Position numbers and translations under genes: made by a program
Part shown: positions 57,991 to 64,000 of the stretch, one piece after another
Layout: every line of letters starts with the position of its first letter
How positions within the stretch are numbered: position 1 is the first letter of the stretch
The notes under the pieces: generated by a model
Database searches by the model: none
Seen by the model: the letters and a program-made list of their open reading frames with translations, nothing else
Told to the model about the DNA's origin: nothing
Source of the DNA: Rosa chinensis
Taxonomy: Eukaryota > Streptophyta > Magnoliopsida > Rosales > Rosaceae
Reading direction: 5' to 3'
DNA: 64,000 bases
Assembly: GCF_002994745.2 (NCBI RefSeq)
Contig: NC_037088.1
Location: forward strand, 45,314,911 to 45,378,910

Positions 57991-60900
57991 ATGGGAGTGG
58001 GTGGTAAATTCTGGGACTTGCTTAAACCCTATGCTCGCCACGAGGGTTTTGATTTCTTGAGGAACAAGCGCGTGGCTGTGGACCTCTCCCTTTGGATTGT
58101 GCAGCATGAAACTGCTATCAAGGCGCGTGCACGAAGCCCCCACCTGAGGCTCACATTCTTCCGCACCATAAATCTCTTCGCCAAGGTTCGATTTTTTTAC
58201 TTGGGTTTGCGGTTTCTGGTTGGTTTTCAAGGAAAGTTGAGAAATTTGTAGAGAAAAAGAGTTGGGTTTTGTTTGTAAGTTTACACATTTGGGTTTGTGG
58301 ATATTGGGTTTTGATTTTTGGGGTATAATGTTTTATGTAGAGAGGTGTAAAGGGTATGTTTGATTGAAAGGAAATGGTAAGTGTATTAATTTTGGTTGGG
58401 TTTTCTTGTTTTAATGGTTTATGGAATCTGGAGGGGAAACTTCAACTGAAACTTAATTGTGGTCTTAGTAGCAATTAGTGTAAACTCTAGTTCTTTCCCC
58501 TTAATAGAAGTGAGAAATGTATGTTTGATATATAGTTGAGCAATCTCAGAAGTATAAATTTTACGTAGACTTTGGTGAATTTTACGTACAAGAGTGATAG
58601 TTGTTCAGTGTTTGTGCAGTTTGGAGCATTTCCAGTCTTTGTGGTTGATGGAAGCCCATCACATCTAAAGTCACAGGCGAGGACTGCAAGATTCTTTCGG
58701 TCTTCTGGTATTGATTCATCTAGTTTGCCTGTGGCTGAAGATGGCATTTCAGCTGAGAGGAACAGCAGATTTTCCAAGTATGTTCAAGAATGTGTGGTAA
58801 GTATTTGGTAAATGCAGTTTGAAGTTATCTTTGTTCAGTACTGCGTTAGAAGTTTTCTTTCATTTGCATCTTTTTTAATGTCAAGAATAACTTCCCATTT
58901 CCCCCCGTAATTTTAGATGGAATTGTTTCTTTGTTCCGAGGTCACTCATATTGAAGATTTTAGTTATATTTTTCAAATTGTGATCTCTCATAGTGGTAAT
59001 ATAGAGTAGTCTTACAACTCTATGAATTGCAATGCGGAAGCAAGGAAAAACATTGCGATAAAATGTTTTGTGAGTTTTCTGTTGTCATATATGGGTACAG
59101 AATAGCAACACTATTAATAGCTTTGGCCTTTTTCTGCATTCTTGTTGTGAGCTACCCCTGTATAAATGAGATTGTTTTTACCAAAATAATAGTTTTTATG
59201 TTTGCCTCATGTTTTAGTAGCAGGCCAGATGTTGATGCTTGTCCATGCTTTCATTGTTTTGGTGCCAAATACTTCATCTGGCTGAGATTTGTTATCTGTG
59301 TGATATATAGATAGTTCTTTTGGTTTGTTGGTGATGCATTTGGAAGGCTTATCTGGTATTTACTAAAGGTGGTCATGTAGGAACTACTTGAACTACTTGG
59401 GATACCTGTTTTAAAGGCAAAAGGAGAGGCTGAAGCACTGTGCGGTCAGTTAAATCTCGAAGGTGATGTAGATGCTTGCATCACATCTGATAGTGATGCC
59501 TTACTCTTTGGGGCTAAATGTGTGATAAAAAGCTTCCAATCCAATTCAAAGGTAAGTATTAACTTCTTCGTAGTTGATTTGTGCTTGAGCAACTGGTTTC
59601 TCCTTTTCATACTTTTGAACTCATTTATCTTGATAGTCTGTTGCCTAGCATCTTTATATGACACAATGAGAATTCTCATTATGCAGGAACCATTTGAATG
59701 TTACTACATGTCAGATATTGAAGCTGGTCTAGGTTTGAAAAGGAAACATATGATTGCGATCTCTCTTTTGGTTGGAAATGACCATGATTTGAATGGAGTG
59801 CCAGGTATTGGACTAGATACAGCTCTTCGCTTTGTCCAGACTTTTAGTGAAGATGAGATACTGAATAGGTATATTCGACAGTCATATATGTTGAATTAGA
59901 ACTCTGTTCTTATAAAAGTTATCATTACTGATAATACGTTTTCATGCACATTTTTTTATTAGATATTGATGATGAATTTGATGCAGATTACGTGATATAG
60001 GCAATGGCGATGCTTCACTGTTTCAAGGTGGTATCCAATATGTGGATGATATCGTACCGAGTTCAGCTGAGAGCTCGTTAAAGGCAAAACTTTCTCATTG
60101 TTCATTCTGTGGGCATCCTGGCAGCAAAAAAGCTCATTCCAAGTCTTCCTGTGAATATTGTATTACCAACATGGATGAGGGTTGCTTGAAAAAGCCAGAG
60201 GGGTTCAGATGCAGTTGCTCTTCCTGTGATATGGTAAATTTCTTTCCCTTCTGAATTACCACTAGTATATGATTTTGTATAACTATATGGCAATTCCAAT
60301 GTTTGGGGCCATTATATGTTAAATTCCAATGTATGTTACAATTCCCAGCAATGTTCTCTGTATATCCTTAAGTACATGCATCTAATGGTAATGGTAGGAT
60401 CGTAAAGAAAAGGAACAGAAGAAGCAAGAGAATTGGCGACTGAAAGTTCTCAACAAAATTGCACTGGAGCAGAATTTTCCCAATGAAGAGATAATTGAAA
60501 TGTATTTGTGCAACAACCATGGTTACTTCAGTGGTATGTGCCTTTTGCAGAAAGGAGTTTCTTTCCTTCTTTCTTTATATTTAATTTTGTCTAAATTGAA
60601 TTTTGATTACAATTTTTTGACCTGTGGAATTTTGGGAATTAGTAAAGCTTTGACTTCTAAATCTTGCAATTTTAAACTTATGCGTTCGGAAAGGTTTGCT
60701 TCATTTATTATTGCTGTTGTTTGTTGATTCCCCAAATGACTGTCTAAGGATTATTAGCATAAATTTTGGTATTTTATTTTTCTTCTGTCATTACACCATT
60801 ATTAGTTGTTTGTTTAAAGTTGTCATGTTATTGATCAAAAGTCTTTTACTTTTGGGATAGGGAGATGGGAAAGGGTTAGGCTATCCCATTCCCAATGGCT

Positions 60901-62021
60901 GATCGGTTTTCGATTGCATTTGTGTCTATGTGAATACATCTTGCCAATCGAGGTGTCTAATCATGTGCTCAATTTTCGCACAGCAAATGAGGGCCCTTGC
61001 ATATCCTGGGAAAGTCCAAAAACTGAATTGCTGGTTGATTTCTTAGCTTTTCATCGGCTATGGGAACCATCTTATATTCGCCAGAGGATGCTTCCTATGC
61101 TGTCTACCATTTATTTGAGGGAAATGGCAGCAACTCCTGTAAACAATTTGTTGTATGGGCAATATGAGTTTGATTCCATTGACCGTTTGAAAATAAGAAA
61201 TGGTCATCAATTTTATGTGGTCAAGTGGAAAAAGGCTGCACCTACAATGAATTCTGTCACTTTCACAAATCCTGAAGAGGAGTCAGATATCCTACAAGAC
61301 GATGTTATTGAAGTTGATGAATCCATTAGTGTATGGGATGAGTCTGATGTCCCTGAGATTCGTAACAGTGATGGGTGCTACTTTTTGCTAACAGATGAAA
61401 ATATGGACCTTGTCCAGGCTGCGTTTCCAGAGGAAGTTGACAGATTTTTGCAAGAGAAGGTGCAAGTTCTTTCCCTTCTATTTCAATGTGTGCTTCATTG
61501 GCTTCCTTTTCCATTTTCTATCTCTCTTATCAAGGCTTTGACTCGCATATGGTAATTGTGTCTATTTATGAATGATGTTTGAAACTAATCTTCTGTAGGT
61601 AATCGTTGGACATGACATCACTAGGGTTTAGTCTTTTGTGAGATTTATTAGTTCCATAATATATGTCAATTGGAGAATCTAGGAAGGCTAAGATGCACAT
61701 AGAAGCAGAACAATGTGAAAATTATAATGCTCTTTTGGGCGTTAAATTTTTTAATGAATCTCTGTGACGTTGCAGGAGCTGAAAGAACTGAAAAGAAGAA
61801 AAGCCAGTGTAATGCCTGAAACACCGCCAAAACCAAAAGGTGTGCAGCTAAATATTACTGAATTCTACCGCTCTACCAAAGCAAAGAAACTGGAGACAGA
61901 AGCTGGAGAAGATCTAACCCAGATCAGTGTCAATCAGAATGCTGAAACTAGTAAAGAAAAGAGAAAACCATCTAGTTCAAATCTTCCCAAGTCTGTAAGA
62001 CGCCGTCTTTTGTTTGACTGA
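57991..62021 (+). CDS. GEN1: GEN1: Holliday-junction / flap endonuclease GEN-like 1, eight exons
   Basis: Exons: 57991-58185, 58620-58796, 59381-59551, 59687-59868, 59987-60233, 60398-60533, 60984-61459, 61776-62021. All introns are GT-AG and all phases close, giving 609 aa, close to the roughly 600 aa usual for plant GEN1. XPG-N domain: MGVGGKFWDLL, VAVDLS (Asp31), VVDGSP (Asp75). XPG-I domain: KGEAEA (Glu140, Glu142) and TSDSDALLFG (Asp161, Asp163). Helix-hairpin-helix region: GNDHDLNGVPGIGLDTALRF (about 211-230). A plant-type Cys/His-rich insert follows at about 280-322 (CSFCGHPGSKKAH...CEYC...CSCSSC), then a chromodomain-like region at about 420-490 (YEFDSIDRLK, HQFYVVKWKKA) and a basic tail. 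It resolves Holliday junctions and cuts flaps in nuclear DNA repair. All catalytic acids seen are intact. Confidence 0.96.
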
Positions 62022-63040
62022 GGCATTTCAGATTTTGGTCCCTTTCTGCCGATTTTTAGGGAAAGTAGCTAATGATGTAAAGTTAGTGTCTCCTTCTACC
62101 CCGTTAAACGACAAGGTTAGCTATGTGTATTTTTTGTAATTAAATATTAGGTCTACATTAGTGTGGGGTTTTTCATCTATTTGAGTGAGCAAAACAAAAT
62201 TTATGTTGTTCCTTTTGAATCTTGTAAAGCTATCTCTTTGATTTTGTGTTGCCATCTAGGACTCTGATCTGAAGTACAAGTTCCAACTGACATCTGATGC
62301 ATACCATTTCCATTAAATGCCAATTGCCTACTTTGAAAATTGCTAATGCAAGTGCACTGTGCCTCACAATGTAATAGATTAGTTGGTGTTATGCATCGAT
62401 TCGATTTGATGTGTTTTTTCTACATCCCCAAATTGTTGTACTTTTTGATAATGTAATTTTGTACTTTTATTTCTATACTTATTGATTTTCTGCAAGTGTA
62501 ATCTCTGCAATACGCACAGCATAAATAACTCGACATTGACATTGATATGAAGAAGTAACTTTGGTAATTTCGTACCACCTATGAATACCGAATGCTGAAG
62601 GATTTTGTTAGCCATTATGAAATACCATACTGGGTAATTTTGCAACTACAAATAACATTGCATGTTTGTTCAGTAGTGCCAAAGTTCCCCAAGTGCTTCA
62701 GAGTTCTCGTTGATGTTGGGACGTGTTACACGTTGTATCCTATTTGACTACAATTTGAACCAGATTGCACTACAATTAATTTTTTTTTTTTGAGAGATAC
62801 ATATTTAATTCGTTAAGAAAGATAATTGCGACTTGTATCTCAATATAACCAACCATTTTGCAGATAAGGACATATATAATGGGTTTAGCGAGTAATTTAT
62901 CGTGACATGCATCAAATTAGATCAATAGTCATATGAACTATTTATTAATCTTAACAGGTTCAAATCAGAACATTTTCTGGGCAAAAGACATTGCAGACCA
63001 TTTTTTGGGGCACGGAGATATTTTACAAAGGCCATTCCCT
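62022..63040. other. GEN1 3' UTR and intergenic region
   Basis: No gene. A possible GEN1 polyadenylation region (aattaaatatt) is at about 62140. A T run at 62780-62794 may mark an old retro-insertion. Confidence 0.55.
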
Positions 63041-63042
63041 TC

Positions 63043-63053
63043 TCTATATAAAG
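63043..63053 (+). promoter_or_regulatory. TATA box of the cysteine protease gene
   Basis: tctatataaag, about 55-65 bp before the ATG at 63108, a normal distance for a short plant 5' UTR. Confidence 0.75.
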
Positions 63054-63107
63054 TGTACCATTCACTACACCTCCTCATATCCATTAACTTTCAAATCCTA
63101 GCCTACA

Positions 63108-64000
63108 ATGGAGTTCACCAACCAAAGCAAATGCATCTGTTTGGTTTTGGTCCTCATGTCGGGGCTTTGGTCTTCAGAAGCCACTTCTCGCAGTCTCCAA
63201 GATGCATTAGCTTATGGGAGGTACGAGCAATGGATGGCTCGTTATGGACGTGTATATAATGATGTCATTGAGAAGGAGAAGCGCTTCAAGATATTCAAGG
63301 AGAATGAGGCATTTATAGAATCTTCCAATAATGAAGGAAATAAGCTTTACAAATTGGGTTTGAATCAATATGCAGACCTTACAAATGATGAATTCATAGC
63401 CTCGAGAAATCGATTCAAGGGGCATGAATGTTCCACAAAGACCACTACTTTCAAATATGAAAATGCTACTGTGCCAGCGACAATGGACTGGAGACAGAAG
63501 GGAGCTGTAACTCCTGTCAAGGACCAAGGCCAATGTGGTATGTAACACACTTCTCTCTGTGCCTTTAATTTTCTTGGTCATAAGACTATTTTCCATTTTG
63601 AAACAAAATATATCTCTACTCTAATTGCTACAACTCTGCAATTAAATAAATATGTACAGGTTGTTGTTGGGCATTCTCAGCAGTTGCAGCCATGGAAGGA
63701 ATTACTCAGCTTACAACTGGTAAACTAATATCTTTGTCTGAGCAAGAGCTGGTTGACTGTGATGTCAATGGTGAAGACCAAGGTTGTGAGGGTGGCTTGA
63801 TGGACAATGCATTTGAGTTCATCAATCAAAATCATGGACTTAGCACGGAGGCTAACTATCCCTACACGGGGGAAGATGGTACATGCGATGCTAAGAAGGA
63901 AGCAAGCCATGCAGCCTCAATTACTGGCCATGAAGATGTGCCTCCCAACAACGAAAGTGCCCTTCTCAAGGCCGTTGCTAATCAACCTATTTCTGTTGCC
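63108..64000 (+). CDS. Papain-type cysteine protease, SAG12/SAG39-like, cut by window end
   Basis: Exon 1 is 63108-63537. The intron (gtatgt...gtacag) is phase 1. Exon 2 starts at 63660 and runs off the window, giving 257 codons so far. Residues 1 to about 26 are a signal peptide. The I29 inhibitory prodomain follows, with the ERFNIN pattern ([16 protein letters not shown]) and [14 protein letters not shown]. The mature enzyme starts near [20 protein letters not shown]. The active site is [14 protein letters not shown]: catalytic Cys146 and oxyanion Gln140. The substrate-region motif [14 protein letters not shown] follows. GCCW, rather than GSCW, is typical of the SAG12/SAG39 group. The catalytic His and Asn lie beyond the window. 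The enzyme is expected in vacuole or apoplast; a senescence role is inferred from the family only. No damage seen. Confidence 0.92.

Noticed and set aside
59027..59314. 95-codon plus-strand ORF
   Set aside because: Lies in GEN1 intron 2, is membrane-like by low complexity, and has no family match.
1..64000. A multi-gene defence, toxin or metabolic cluster
   Set aside because: The intact genes belong to unrelated single-gene families and are separated by transposons; nothing points to a joint system.

Overview
This is nuclear DNA of a flowering plant, most likely a eudicot. The evidence is GT-AG introns, plant-specific families (phytocyanin, a DUF4378/TRM-like protein, plant GEN1 with a Cys-rich insert, a SAG12/SAG39-type papain protease) and a dense nest of plant retrotransposons, MITEs and plant-type LINEs. 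Rosaceae is my guess from the look of the copia LTRs, but it is not proven. I see no bacterial, organellar or viral segment.

Layout. 1-2534: 3' half of a decayed LINE. 4.4-6.7 kb: a two-exon phytocyanin-like gene (minus) with its duplicated flank. 6.8-20.4 kb: a three-level nest. A copia remnant is interrupted by a minus-strand gypsy-like non-coding element (A), which in turn is interrupted by a plus-strand element (C, 12925-18542, perfect 5-bp target duplication). C carries an antisense, intron-containing gene and a 59-bp tandem array. 21.2-24.2 kb: second phytocyanin-like duplicon, split by a MULE-type MITE. 24.3-25.1 kb: a poly(A) retro-insertion. 25.9-32.6 kb: a complete non-coding LTR element of the same family as A (B), with LTRs, primer-binding site, polypurine tract, a 31-32-bp minisatellite and a nested hAT MITE. 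32.9 kb: broken first exon of a PRE/ILI-type HLH gene. 33.3-34.1 kb: third phytocyanin copy, frameshifted, its upstream region split by a 4.4-kb transposon nest that includes a copia element with gag. 39.1-41 kb: an hAT element and a LINE RNase H scrap. 41.6-43.7 kb: intact DUF4378 gene (minus). 44.6-48.2 kb: hAT and MITE insertions. 48.96-51.24 kb: 5'-truncated LINE with a perfect target duplication. 51.93-53.59 kb: Pack-MULE carrying an exon of nucleoporin GP210. 56.8-57.5 kb: a third LINE. 57.99-62.02 kb: complete eight-exon GEN1. 63.1 kb to the end: first 257 codons of a papain-type protease.

Functional reading. The genes that look intact are phytocyanin copies 1 and 2, the DUF4378 gene, GEN1 (Holliday-junction/flap endonuclease) and the protease (cut by the window end). 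They are independent single genes; nothing suggests a pathway cluster. The main story is a tandem phytocyanin-like array taken apart by nested transposons. Exon boundaries were placed by hand from reading frame, splice sites and phase; for the intact genes all phases close exactly.
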